64,000 nt of DNA, from contig JAFJTR010000069.1 of NCBI GenBank assembly GCA_022559985.1, forward strand, positions 96,492 through 160,491. The letters are read 5' to 3'. The DNA comes from Parastagonospora avenae f. sp. tritici 18332-5. Its lineage: Eukaryota; Ascomycota; Dothideomycetes; Pleosporales; Phaeosphaeriaceae. The first letter of the stretch is position 1, and each line of letters opens with the position of its first letter. The notes under the pieces were generated by a model. It did no database searches. It was not told the origin of the DNA and saw only the letters and a program-made list of their open reading frames with translations. Below, in pieces: positions 23,512-34,728 of this stretch. Position numbers and translations under genes: made by a program.

Positions 23512-25734
23512 ATGGTCGACTCCGACTCCTCACTCTCGTCGCCGCCATCCACTGACGATGAAATGCCTGTCGAAGCGTCTAAAAATGGCACCAAGGCGAC
23601 ACCCCAGAAGAAGAAGCAGGGCAATATCTTGACATTCTTCAAACAAAAGGACCGCTCGCCCTCTCCGCCGCGCAAGAAGCGCGAACCCTCGCCCGAGCAT
23701 GTATATGTTCCAGAAGATAATCCAGACATCGCTGTACGTAGTAGACGCGTCAGTCGCGTCTCATCGCGACGTGAACCACAGCTTTACGGGGCCACCTCCT
23801 ACGTCAGACTTCTGCTAATAATTTGATACCGTAGTTCATTGTCATGTTCCGATCACGATTCAACGAAGCATTTCCACGTGGCGCGCCGCATCTAGGACCC
23901 CAGGACATTGAGCTGGGTGTTGCAGAGGGCCCACCGTCAGCAGATGTTGAGGGTCTGCTCTGTGCCCTGCTCGGCCTCGTCCTCAATCGCAAGAAGCCTG
24001 TAGAGTCAGTACCGCCATGTTATTCTCCTATTATACATGCAACCTGGTCGCATACACGCAGATAAGCCTGGGCCAACAAACGGCTAACAGTGGTTGTGTG
24101 CTACAGGAAGGGTCACTATGGCCGCGCTCTCGAGGAAAGCATCCAAACACAGAAGTCGCAGTGGCCACGCGCATGGAACGGCGTCAATCCCATCAGTGGT
24201 GGTCGCAATTTTCTGGGCATGACGGCGTGGGAGCGCGTGAGTAACAAAGGGCTTTGCTGCTGGTACCAGCTAATCGTGTCGCAGATCACGCTTCTCCACA
24301 CCCTCTCGCTATGGAGTCTCAACCAAAACGAACAGGTCAAGACCATGATCACCAATGCCTACAAGTCACGGACGACCAAGGACAGGCTAGACACGAATAT
24401 TCCTCTGTCAGTGCAGCCGTGGGGTCTCGATGGCGACAAGCGACGGTACTGGCTGGTCGAAGGACAAAACGACACACACTTCCGGGTATATCGCGAGACG
24501 GACCCCCACAAGACAAAGAAGGTCAAATGGTTCAGTGTCACCGGTGACATTGACGAGCTGCGCGTCGTTGCTACCAAGCTTGAAGAGGAGGATGGTCGCA
24601 AGGAGGCCAAGGCCCTCAGCGAGCGGATGATCCACGCCATTCCTCGCTTCGAGGCTTCCGAAGTGGTGAGTACAATGACAGCTCAATCACAGTGCTGTAC
24701 TAAAAATCATATAGAAGCGCAAGCGTCGCGAGTACCGCCTCAACCGCAATGCTGCCTTCACGCGTCCCGATCCTGGCTTCTCGCTCTACGAAGGGCGCAC
24801 TCGCGGCAAACGCCTTCGATACACATTCTCCGACGAGGAGGACTTTGACTCAGATAATCTTGGTACCAGGCGCTCTACACGCACGTCGGGACGGGAAACA
24901 CCTGCCGTGCCAGCTGGTCCCACCGTAACCGCAAGTGGTCGTCAGGTGCGGTCTCGCGCCACCGGTCTATACGGCGAGACGCTGCTCAGCGGCCAAGTCT
25001 CAGACCGCGCATCACCAGCCACAGGAGACTATGTACGATCGGATGCCTCCGAAGAACCACATCAACCCCACGCACATGGTCGAGCCACGCGGAATGCCCC
25101 GCGGGGCACGACGAATGGGCGGCCCCTTAAACACTCACTCGAATCGGATGACGAAGACGCCACGTCCTGGGACGGTGGAGATGAGGACGAAGATGAGCCT
25201 GAACAGATGGAGCTCGACGACGATGACGATGATGATGCCGATGACTCTTCCGAAGATGAGGAGCCGCAGTCGCTCGTGGTCACTCTACGCTATGGCAAGG
25301 GCTCTTCCAACCCCTCAAATGGCACCACCACGTCTAAGGAGGTCTTGCCAGATGCCGTAAAGTCGAACGGAATCGACGCAAATGGATCATCACATCCTGG
25401 CGTTGCAGATCCTGTTGCACCTCAACAGCCAGAGCAACAGCCCCCCGCTCCAATGGAACCGTCCATTCAACCTGCACCACCACCGCAACCAGTCGCCGCC
25501 TTTGGCCTCGACCAGACCGTTGTTACTGCTCCTGTCCCCAACGTCATCCCAGCTATACCACAACAGCCTCCTCCTGCACCCATTCCCCAGGCCGCTGTGC
25601 TTCCCAAGCTCGACGGCATGTTTCCCGCCCAGCAGCCAGTCCAATATGCCACTGGCCAGTCTGTACCTTTCGCAGAGCAAAAGCCGCAACAGCCACCCCT
25701 ACCTTCTCCCACGCCTGCGGCAAATTGGCAGTAG
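23512..25734 (+). CDS. WHIM-domain chromatin-associated protein, 640 aa
   Basis: Probable nuclear chromatin-remodelling factor subunit. Model: join(23512..23733, 23835..24004, 24107..24236, 24285..24665, 24715..25734); introns of 101, 102, 48 and 49 nt, phases closing. The N-terminus has a Ser-rich leader and a KKKQGNILTFFKQK segment that resembles a PIP-box-like motif. Residues ~75-300 carry the DDT/WHIM-like fold: MTAWERITLLHTLSLWSLNQ, then PWGLDGDKRRYWLVEGQ, which is the WHIM signature in which a Gly-x-Asp precedes an R-Y-W. RKRREYRLNR and TRGKRLRYTFSDEEDFDS follow. The second half is disordered: an acidic block (EDEDEPEQMELDDDDDDD) and a Pro/Gln-rich tail. The partner ATPase cannot be told. 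The family call rests on motif pattern. Confidence 0.82.
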
Positions 25735-26120
25735 ACTTGCCACATCAAAGTAGACCACCGCGTCTCGGAATGATGTGTTCCGTGCAGAGCTACAAATGCG
25801 TTCATCATACACTTCCTAGGACTTTCTTTTTTACACTGTTGATTGGCATAGGCTCAGACGCGAAATGGATACCCATGGGCGTTATGTTGAAGTGATGGGT
25901 ATGGAGTAGGATAAGCAAGACAAGATCAAAGAGCAATAATAGTGTTCGCATGCCTCATGAATACTGTTACCAGAACATAGGCTCGATGATAATATTTCCA
26001 AAGCAGAAGAACTATGTTATACATCGTTTTTCGTACACCCATGCTAAATCGTCACGATTCCCTTGAACCATTTTGCTAACGCTTCACATGCTTTACAAGA
26101 TATCATATCATACAATTCGA
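25735..26120. other. Convergent 3' spacer, WHIM gene / mmm1
   Basis: 386 bp between two stop codons, AT-rich, consistent with 3' UTRs. No other feature seen. Confidence 0.5.
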
Positions 26121-27608
26121 TCAGCGGAACGCCCCCGGCGCCAACGCCCCAGGCATGCCCTTCTGCCCACTCCACCCCTCACTTGTCCGACTCACGGGTT
26201 TCGGCCGATGCCTGACGCCCTCCTCCCGACTCGTCTGCGCCCTATTCATCCCGGGCCTCTCCTGCTTGCGCACGCCCGCCCGTATCTCCGCCTCGCGCAA
26301 CTTGGCGCCCTCGGCTTCCAGCGACGTACTTGCCGCACTTGGGTGTCGAAGTTGTGGGGGAACGGGGAGCGTGTACCCGCCATCTTCCTCCTCTTCGAGA
26401 ATGACCTCCTCGTCGAGGTCCGCCTCGCTGGCTTCGACGTCCTCGGTTGCGCCGCCGCGCGTATTATGTTTCCGCGGCCACAAGCTCGGCAAAACGATTT
26501 GTTGGAAGCGCGGCTCGACGGCGCGCTCGTCGAACCAGGCGTGCACGCGCGATTCGATGAGTTGCGCGATCTTGGGGACGTCTTGCAGGCGGGAGCGGCT
26601 GCCGACGAGCGAGCGCACGGACAGGTCGAGGCGGTAGTCGTCGAGGAAGGTGAATGCGAGGGTAGTAGGGCGGTGCGGGGGGGACGTAGATGAGGCTGTG
26701 GAGTTTGATCGGTGGTGTTCTGGATTCGGCGTGTTCGTGGATGTCGACGGCGGGGAGGACGAGGGGATAAATGATAGTGCGAGGGTGCCGGAGAAGCGCA
26801 CGATGCTGACTGCCAGCGCGACGGGGAGGACGGCGGAGAGCGGCTTGGGCCAGTTTAGATTCAGCGTTGTTTCGATGCCGATTGTGATTACGTCGGAGAG
26901 GTCGACGTCCATGCGTGCTTGGAGGCGCCCTTCTTCCGTTCCTGTGGTGCCCGGGCCGTACCAGAAGCCGTCCTCAGCGGGCATCACGCGGCAGTTGGAG
27001 AAGATGGGGAATTCGTCGCCGAGGGCGATTTCGTTGACTTTGATCTCGCCAATCCAGTCGGGCTTGCTGCCGGAGTTGAGGACTTCGGTGAGGGAACCGA
27101 GGATCGCATCGTCTTGTCGCGCATCAGCACGCAACTGCGCGATTGTCTGCGCGATCAGGACGTTGAACCAATCCAGACTTTCGGGCTGGTGGCCTTTGAC
27201 ATTGTAGTATGTTTTCGCGAGGATGGTAGCGATGCTCGGTCCGCCCCTTGTTTCCTCGCCCTTCCGTATAATGCTCCTGCTGTCTTTGTGTCTCAGAGAC
27301 AGAGATATCGAATTCGAACGTGTGCGCAGCTGCTTTATAGATTGCTGGTGTGCGAGGGTGCGCGCGCGCCGCAGCGAATTGAGGTGCAGCGAACGGTCGT
27401 CGGCGGAGGGGGGTTCGCCGAATATGAAGAATTTTATGAAAAAGAATATTAGTAGGGCGATGGAGAGTTGGCCGAGGAGGAAACCTTGGGTGAAAGACAG
27501 GCTGTGGGGTGTTAGCGGGGGTTGATATATGTTGCATGGTGATATGGCATACGATGATGATCCCTGGGGTATAGGTAGAGGTAGTGGGGTTGCGACTTGG
27601 GTCGCCAT
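26121..27608 (-). CDS. mmm1: Mmm1, ERMES complex subunit, 478 aa
   Basis: ER-anchored subunit of the ER-mitochondria encounter structure, which tethers the two organelles and moves phospholipid between them. Model: complement(26121..27501, 27553..27608). The 51-nt intron is in frame and stop-free but has a clear GTATGC donor, GCTAAC branch and CACAG acceptor. Removing it joins IPQGSS to LSFTQGFLLGQ, the normal start of the membrane segment (LLGQLSIALLIFFFIKFFIF). The cytosolic SMP domain runs from about ESLDWFNVLIAQTIAQLR to SRVHAWFDERAVEPRFQQI, including the KPDWIGEIKVNEIALGDEFP stretch. A long acidic and basic tail follows. Length is at the upper end for the family because of this tail. Confidence 0.95.
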   Translation of the reverse strand: MATQVATPLPLPIPQGSSSYAISPCNIYQPPLTPHSLSFTQGFLLGQLSIALLIFFFIKFFIFGEPPSADDRSLHLNSLRRARTLAHQQSIKQLRTRSNSISLSLRHKDSRSIIRKGEETRGGPSIATILAKTYYNVKGHQPESLDWFNVLIAQTIAQLRADARQDDAILGSLTEVLNSGSKPDWIGEIKVNEIALGDEFPIFSNCRVMPAEDGFWYGPGTTGTEEGRLQARMDVDLSDVITIGIETTLNLNWPKPLSAVLPVALAVSIVRFSGTLALSFIPSSSPPSTSTNTPNPEHHRSNSTASSTSPPHRPTTLAFTFLDDYRLDLSVRSLVGSRSRLQDVPKIAQLIESRVHAWFDERAVEPRFQQIVLPSLWPRKHNTRGGATEDVEASEADLDEEVILEEEEDGGYTLPVPPQLRHPSAASTSLEAEGAKLREAEIRAGVRKQERPGMNRAQTSREEGVRHRPKPVSRTSEGWSGQKGMPGALAPGAFR

Positions 27609-27817
27609 GATTGAGGTGGAAGCGCGTGCTATCGACGTATCATGATGGTGGTGTGGTGGAAATCATGGCGCGCAATGGCTTGCGGCAAGCTTCACAATGC
27701 AGGCCGAGGACATGACGCTATTTGGTGCTACCGTATCGATAAGACTGGAGTGTTGTCCCTTGCCCTGCACAACGCGAACAACCTCCAACACGTCTCGTCC
27801 ACGATCTTCAGCTCGTC

Positions 27818-28102
27818 ATGGCCGGCTTCCCCAAGGCTGTCAGGTTCAAAAGATCTGTAAATACCGTCAACGCAGTCAAGGCGGCGCGCGTGATCCGCTC
27901 TATCAAGAGTCGCTACCGGACACAGGCGTTCTTGTTCCTGGCCTACCACTTCTTCTTGACCTCATTTGTGCACCTGGACATCTTTATTATCTTCTTCATC
28001 CTGGTCAGCAACTTCATGAATCGCGACCAAGCTTTCCCAAGCCAGCTGCTTTTGGACGGTCTTCGCTTCTTGCTCGACGAGAGGAGATTCAACATGCCAT
28101 GA
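27818..28102 (+). CDS. Small hypothetical protein, 94 aa, one hydrophobic segment
   Basis: A short frame with a good start context (GTCATGG) and coding-like codon choice. The N-terminal third is strongly basic (FKRSVNTVNAVKAARVIRS); the middle holds a long hydrophobic helix rich in Phe (residues ~36-64). That layout would suit a small membrane protein. I know no family for it. It sits between the divergent start of mmm1 and the SDR gene. It may equally be a chance frame, or an exon of something larger. Confidence 0.35.
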   Translation: MAGFPKAVRFKRSVNTVNAVKAARVIRSIKSRYRTQAFLFLAYHFFLTSFVHLDIFIIFFILVSNFMNRDQAFPSQLLLDGLRFLLDERRFNMP

Positions 28103-28355
28103 CGTCCACGGCGAGCACAATCGTCAGACCACGACGGTGACACATGTCGCGCTACATAGCCGCATGCGTACGGTATCGTGCTAGCATCACCATATCCTTT
28201 CAGTTCCTTCTCAAATATCTCCATCTTGAAGGCGGACTTAACGGCACTTGACTGCCGCAACATTGGACACCTCCGATTGGTCGGCGGAGCTCCCCCATCC
28301 CCGCCCCAGGTACAGCTTCACATGGCCCAGCTTCGCGCAGCTTCACTTCATCCTT

Positions 28356-29484
28356 ATGGACTTTGACACTGCAAGTCAGAGCCTCTCGCCAGGCGCTGCC
28401 ATACACAATCCGAGCCTCCGATTACCCGCAACATGCGAACCGCCATCCGAAAACAACCCACCCAAGCGATCAGTATGGATAGTACGGCGGCCTCAATGTT
28501 ACGCTGTGCGGACAGTGGCTAATTGCTTCGCGATAGGTCTTCGGGGCGACCGGTCATATGGGTCGATCCCTGGTGCGAGCAATACTAGCACATGGTGATC
28601 AATGCACTGCCGTAGGATGGACACAAGAGAACACACCGGACCAGATGCAGAAGTGGCAGGACAGGAACTGCCTGGGTCTACTATGCGACGTTCGCGTACG
28701 GGAAACCGTGGACCACGTGATGAAGCGGAGCATCGAGCATTGGGGAAGAGTAGACGTTATAGCAAACAGCACCGGTTACGGCGTCATCGCAGCATGTGAA
28801 GACCAAGACGACTACGACCTGCGCAACCAATTCTCCACAAACTTCCTCGGCACGCTGAACATTATCCATGCCTCCCTCCCATACTTTCGCGAACGAAATA
28901 GTGGCCGGTATCTCATATTCTCATCGACAGCTGGAGCTCTGGGTGTTCCTGGCCTTGGCCCTTACTGCGCAACAAAGTACGCCGTTGAAGGCCTCATCGA
29001 ATCCATGCTCTACGAAATCGATGTCTTCAACATCAAAGCCACACTCGTCGAGCCTGGCCACGTTAGACTAGACGAACCAGACGACAACATCATCCCCACA
29101 AGCTACACCTCCGCGCCTGGTACCGGCCCTCCAAAGCCCCGTCGCTACGGCCACTTCTTCGTCAAGCCGAACCCAAGCGAGCCCTACGCCGGCCTCACAA
29201 GCCCTGCACAACATGCAAGACGCATGGTGCAATGGCTCAACGACAGACAGCCCGTCAGCGCAGTCAAGAGCGCCGAGCTGGTCTGGCAACTGGGGCATTG
29301 CAGTTATCCGCCACTCAGGCTGATTTTGGGGAGTTATGCGGTGGAGAGTATCAGGGATCGCATGAAGAGTATCACCGAGGAGATTGAGGATTGGAAACAT
29401 CTTTCGTTTCCGGTTAGTGCGGGGGCAGAGGACGAGGGGAGGGTGGAGAAGGAGGAGGACGGGGATGAGGGGATGGATGACTGA
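28356..29484 (+). CDS. Short-chain dehydrogenase/reductase, 357 aa
   Basis: Classical-type SDR using NAD(P). Model: join(28356..28481, 28537..29484). Splicing the 55-nt intron joins KRSVWI to VFGATGHMGRSLV, restoring the first beta strand and a glycine loop (GATGHMG, a variant of TGxxxGxG). Further landmarks are CDVR after beta 3, NSTGYG in place of the usual NAG motif, FSSTAGALG with the catalytic serine, and YCATKYA with Tyr185 and Lys189. The C-terminal 60 residues are extra and end in a Glu/Asp/Gly-rich tail. The substrate is unknown. The relatives it most resembles are the oxidoreductases often annotated as 'NAD(P)-binding, 3-oxoacyl-reductase-like'. The start codon at 28356 is the first that continues into the domain. 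Confidence 0.88.
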
Positions 29485-29838
29485 TTCAATGATAGTTAAT
29501 GTTGGGTCGCGTCGACTCTATGTATGAATGTGATAGATGGACATCATCGCACACTTCAGCAGAGTTCACATCGTGATCGCTTCTCTTGGAAAACTCGCTA
29601 AAGAAGGCATGTTTTTTCATCACCAAAAAGAAAAGTCCTGTACATTTGCAGTTTTGACTCAGTAGTACATTCCACTGCCATCAACAAATATTGTCCATTG
29701 CAATTTCTATATTTGCAAGCCTGTGCACAATTCCGCTGTTGACCTTTCCTGTTCAGTATGAAAGCGAATAGGAAACCAGGCTGTATGCCTGCATGTTGCC
29801 CACGGACTTTCTACTGTAAAAACTGTGACGTGAATCGG
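29485..29838. other. Convergent 3' spacer
   Basis: Between the SDR stop and the stop of the DUF7580-like gene; AT-rich, nothing else seen. Confidence 0.4.
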
Positions 29839-31802
29839 CTATTTAATTCCAAGAAACTTCTTCCATTCCATAACTAAGCTCTCAAGTTCACATACTACAT
29901 CCGTATAAAACGCACTTTGCAGCTCTTCGGCATCGAGGTCGTTGCCACACGAGAAGTCACAGTCAATACACTGTTGTACAATCCTCAGATAGCGTTTTCC
30001 CAAATGCTGAATTGCTGGCGGCGGAGTTCGAAGCACTTTGCGAGCGCGAATGATGTTGTGCGGTGCAGATAAGGCGACCAATGTATTTATTTTGGCCTGG
30101 CAGCCGATCTCTAGTAGAGCGATGCCCAAGTTTGCAAGTGAAAGATTTCTGATTCCGCAGTTGATCTCGATCTCAGCGTCAGCTTCGCCTGAGGTTTGAC
30201 CACCGCCGTTGTTGCCCGAGTCTTTGCTGGGGAATTGCGTGCTAAAATGGAGACTTCGAAGCTGCTCCAAAAGCCTGTCGGAGATATCTTGACTACGAGA
30301 CCCTGGCATCGCTTGTGCAGAACCGGCAAAGTATGCGATATCTTTCAAGGTCCAATCTGATGCTAGCCAAGGAGTCGAATGAAATTGCAGTGTTGCTATG
30401 GCGAGCTGGTGCGCAAGCGTGAGTTGGTGGAGGGTCCGCAAGTTGCTCATCATTGTGACGATCTGGACAGTGTCGCCTACTGCTCTAAGCATGACCTTGG
30501 GATCTTTGACATCTCTAACAGCATCGTAGAACACGAATCGGTGTGAGCTTGTGGCTTTACGGTGTTCCAAATAGCCCAAGCAAGAATCTACACAGGTTGG
30601 TGCTGGTGCTGAGTACTTCTTCAGATGACAACAGATGCTGTCTGTTTTCATCAGGTCCACCATTAGCAGCGATTGTAATGCCGGGTCTGTCGAAGGGCCT
30701 AACGATCGTTGCATCTTGTTTCCGATTGTTTTGGGAGATGCTTCGGCCTGGTCGATAGACGCGTCGAAATGCACGCTTTTCGAGAGCTTTCGCTTGATCT
30801 TGCCGCCGAAAGATTCGGACTTAGGGTTATCAACGGTAGACAGTGCAGTCTCGATTGTTGGCAGTAGAGCGCCGCTTACTCCTGCAGGTGTTACGATTGG
30901 TTTTGCCACTGCCTCAATCGTGGTGATTGCTTGTACGCACAACCATAGTGGTGTTTCCGAAACTGTATGACTAGAAAGCATTAGCCTTGGAAGACGCCAT
31001 CCATTCAATACACTCACATGTGGCTTTGTGTGGTGAGCTCTCTTCTACCAGCAATCACCATGTCCAGACGGACACGACCATAGTCTGCCTTTGCCTCGAG
31101 ACATAGCTTTGCCTCATGTCCACTATGCATGACATTTTCACAAGACCATGAATCATTGAGTGATTCGTGGAGTCTTTGAGACGCGATTTGAACGCAGCCA
31201 TATTTACGAGGGAGCGCTTTGCGCACGATGTAGCCTGATTGTGCGGTGTGTCGCTTGTATAGCTTACGTCGCTGCTTATTGAGATCTCCGAATTGCGTGT
31301 TTCGATCATGAAGATCTTGGAGCCATTTCCGAAATCGATTCTCTTTGCGTGAGACATTGAATGCCATATAGAGGCGCTGCTTCGTGTCATGCTGTGAGTT
31401 GCGCTTCTTCGTGTCTTCGTTCAGAAGATCTTCCAAGCATTCTCCCGTCTCGCGCAAAATACGCTTTATCTCCGTAATCATGAGCTCGAAAACCCCGTAG
31501 TCAGCTCCCAGATAATTGCGGAATCGAGTTTCGAGCTGTGGTACATGCCAAGCGCCGTGCTCTGGGTCTTCCACCATTTGCGAAATTTCGCGCACATCTT
31601 GAAGAACACATTGCAACAGCAATTGGCAATCATTCTTGAAAGATGCCGCAGCAGTCTCATACGAGAGCCGGACTCCATTAGCGACGTCTGTATAGTACCT
31701 GAAAGCTTTGAATCGGTCACGCGCACTGCGATAGGACTTCAGGACTCCAACGACGACTGGAACGACGCCCAGCACTAGACTGGCAACTTCGATACCAGAC
31801 AT
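29839..31802 (-). CDS. DUF7580-like fungal protein, 638 aa
   Basis: Model: complement(29839..30970, 31018..31802); a 47-nt GT-AG intron joins TQSH to HTVSETPLW in frame. The N-terminus MSGIEVASLVLGVVPVVVGV and the following SYRSARDRFKAF are typical of a fungal family whose N-terminal helix bundle resembles the signalling end of STAND/NLR-related proteins, usually followed by a DUF7580 domain. Here the second half (from about residue 260) would be that domain, though no kinase or NTPase motif is visible. Function is unknown; related architectures are found among self/non-self recognition genes. The start is set at the ATG at 31802. It diverges from the acuF-type C2H2 gene with 326 bp between the starts. 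Confidence 0.72.
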
Positions 31803-32128
31803 TCTCAATGAAAAACCAGGACTCTTGGGGTTCCGTGGTATTATATACTAAGCTTTCAGCCTTAGCATATAGCAAGACACGAGTCCTGGTGTATGCCGGA
31901 CGCAGCCGCCGAGACCTGCGGGCGGGTTAGACATATTTAATTCCATAGCCAGAGCTAAACCATACCTACTGTTAGCTACAATACTTCAAGCGCTTGAATG
32001 AATGTGTTGTCTGGTGAACGAAGAAGCATCGCCTGTGCTTGCACGACGACGTGATTGAGAGGTAAGGCTGAAAGGTGTGCACTGCCACCACTGAATCACC
32101 AGGGCATGGTTCCAGCGAATCACACCAC
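31803..32128. promoter_or_regulatory. Divergent spacer, DUF7580-like / C2H2 gene
   Basis: 326 bp between two divergent starts. It may hold a shared promoter. The true 5' end of the C2H2 gene is uncertain, so part of this could be untranslated leader or a missed exon. Confidence 0.35.
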
Positions 32129-33890
32129 ATGATGCGCTGTCAATCTCTGCTGCAGCCCACATCTTGCTGCGGCCTATATTTTTACGCTGCCCAAACGTAC
32201 ATCTTATCGAACAAGTACCCGTGGACTGCAATTGCGACAGTCTTTCTGGACACCGAGCCGCCGCATCAAAGCCCTGTACCTAAGGAATATCGTTACCTGA
32301 TGAGTAAGCTCGAGGACAAGATTGTTGGATGGCAAATGAAAGTCGGTGCAGGAGATGAGGATGACGTATCTGGTGATGTTATTGCGCTTCTGTACAGCAG
32401 TGTGATCAGCTGTTTGCAAGCTGTCTTCGGGGACACCAGAAAGCAAATTCCCGAGTCTCCATATTACTCATCCTTGGAAAAGAGTGCTGCAGCGCTGGTT
32501 CTTTGGGGAGCCGATCACCGCGTGCGACACGGAGCTCTTGACAGAAACCTGCAGCGTTCGGCTGTGTTACAAGAAATCGTTTTGCAAATTCTCCTCTCGA
32601 TCGGCGATGCTCTAGCTCGCTGTAAGTGTGCACATGTATTCACATCAATCAGTCTATGAGGAAACAGCTGAACTTATGGCAGACTTCCCTAAGGGTTCCG
32701 GCGATGAGTTACGATGTCTATGGGAATCTCGAACTCGCGAACTAGCATCGATCTCAGAGGCTGCAAGGTATACTTTCAATGAGACAAGAGATATAGACAC
32801 TGATCAGCCTTCCACCGAAATTGACGGACAAACGTTAATGGAGACTATCAACGTTCATCTTACGAGCCTCAGAAGGCTCAGCAATAGCCTCGAATGCCCA
32901 GCAGTTGATACTTCCGATGACGAGAAGAGCGGAGATGAACCGGGTGGCGAAGATATCCCTGCTGATCGATATTTTGCTGCTCTTATTGAGGCCAGATTCC
33001 CAAAGGCTGTAGTACAGGTGGTGCGAAATCTTGGCCAATCGAACTGGGCTCGCTACAACCATATTCGCAGGCAGCGCGAGACCGCCAGAAACGATTCTGA
33101 GGTAACCTCTATAGCTAAGACATCGTCCGATTTCTATGACTCTGGTATCGGCAGCGCAAGTTCCTTAGCATATGCAGCATCGGTCGTATCAACTCGAGCT
33201 GAGGCCAGTCACAAGCGATTGCCCTCCCTTCCAAAGGCAGCCCGGATGGATCAGCCGTTTATCTGCGATATTTGCGAACGAACTGTTACTGTGCGACGTA
33301 CGAAAGATTGGAAGTTCGTAACATTTTGCAAAGTCACTTCCCACACCTGCTGACGGCTTCGTAGAGAACACATTTTCAAGGACATATGTGCTTACACCTG
33401 TGTTTTTCCTGAGTGCCCTAAGCTAGGAATACTTTTTGAAGACCAAGAATGGATGACAAGGCACATAAAATCACAACACTGTACAGAGTCCGGAATCTTA
33501 GACCTAGTGTGTCCGCTTTGCAAAGATCATGTCAAAGCACCAGCGAACATTGGAGCTATCCATTTTGCACGCCATATGGAAGAGATCGCTCTTGGAGTAC
33601 TACCAAGTAATACAGAAGTCGAAGATGATTCTGAGACTGCATCGAGCCAGTCAGAAGCCGAGGAAGCGGTTGCTTTTGAGGTATTGCCAAGTAACACAGA
33701 AGTCGATGATGCCTCTAAATCGGCATCCAGTCGATCAGAAGCCGAAGAAGAGGCGGCGCAAGCTGTCTCGTTTGGTATAGGTAGCCACAGCGGATGCAAA
33801 ACGTGGGTGTGCCATGAGTGCGGTTGTGATAACCCAGATTGGCATTATGAGCAATGCCCTATCTGCGGTGCACCCGCACCTGCATTCTAG
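32129..33890 (+). CDS. acuF-type C2H2 zinc-finger protein, 549 aa
   Basis: Model: join(32129..32621, 32683..33313, 33365..33890); introns of 61 and 51 nt, phases closing. The middle carries DSGIGSASSLAYA and then the fungal 'acuF-like' block: PFICDICERTVTVRRTKDWK, CAYTCVFPECPKLG, WMTRHIKSQHC and LVCPLCKDHV. After this come two tandem 28-residue acidic units. The C-terminus has a second small metal site: CHECGCDN...CPICGAP, two Cx2C pairs. The N-terminal ~160 residues (from 32129) match no motif and the first exon may start later (MSKLEDKIVGW). Family members often sit in variable, NLR-rich parts of genomes; their role is not established. Confidence 0.75.
33591..33758 (+). repeat. Two 84-bp tandem coding repeats
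   Basis: Unit 1 (33591-33674) and unit 2 (33675-33758) encode the related blocks VLPSNTEVEDDSETASSQSE and VLPSNTEVDDASKSASSRSE. Both are rich in Ser/Glu and lie inside the C2H2 gene. Confidence 0.9.
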
Positions 33891-34728
33891 GATTATTCAA
33901 TGTGCTTCATGATTGCGGTTGAACTCAAGCCAAAAGCGGATAATGATATCCTTGCTCCGTGACGAACTCTTGTGCCAGTCTTACAGGGTGTAGAGCATAG
34001 TACACGTAGTGAAAATATTTGTATGGATTTGAAGAATGAAGCGAGAAGAAACAGAACACTGCAGCAAGTAAAACCAAGTCTGTAACATACACTAGTCTTT
34101 ACACTAGTCTAGTATCATTACCATTCATATTACTATTGTTCACCTATGTTTTGCTATCCCGGTTCACATAGCGTCCGACAGCTTCGTAGTCACACTGAAT
34201 TTCACTGGCATCTCCAATAATATACGGAAACGCACCCAACGGTAATTAGAGCTTTCGAGATACCTTGTTTCGTGAGTTACCCAAACATGGCCGCAACGGA
34301 GAAGTCAAAGAAGTTATGGTTTGAGTTGAGAAAGACATTGGGGAAGGCGGAAATGACCGAGAATGCAGCGTTTTTGCGGCTGTGGCGGGGGTCGCAAACA
34401 CGAGTGCGGCGATTAGAATAGTGGTAAAAATGTACGTAGTGGTCGTCCGTTCAAACTGTAAGAGGTATAGCAGGTACATGGTGAGCTTACGGTCGCCAAG
34501 GTGAAGGCTTCCAGTTGCTCGATGAATATGTTCTCGGGTTGCCCGTCGTGCTCCTTCAGTGGCTCGTCATTCCAAACATAACTGATCGGTGCTCTCGTCA
34601 CAATTCATGCATTCGTGTTCACCATGTGAACGTGCAATCATCAAAGCGTCCATGCCCATCATCAACTCAACCCAACAATCCCACCAAGCCAATCCATCAC
34701 ATCTTCCCCTCCTCACCCAACCTTCACT
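33891..34728. other. Gene-free spacer
   Basis: About 840 bp between the C2H2 gene and the stop of the next minus-strand gene. AT-rich first half; no supported gene. Confidence 0.45.
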
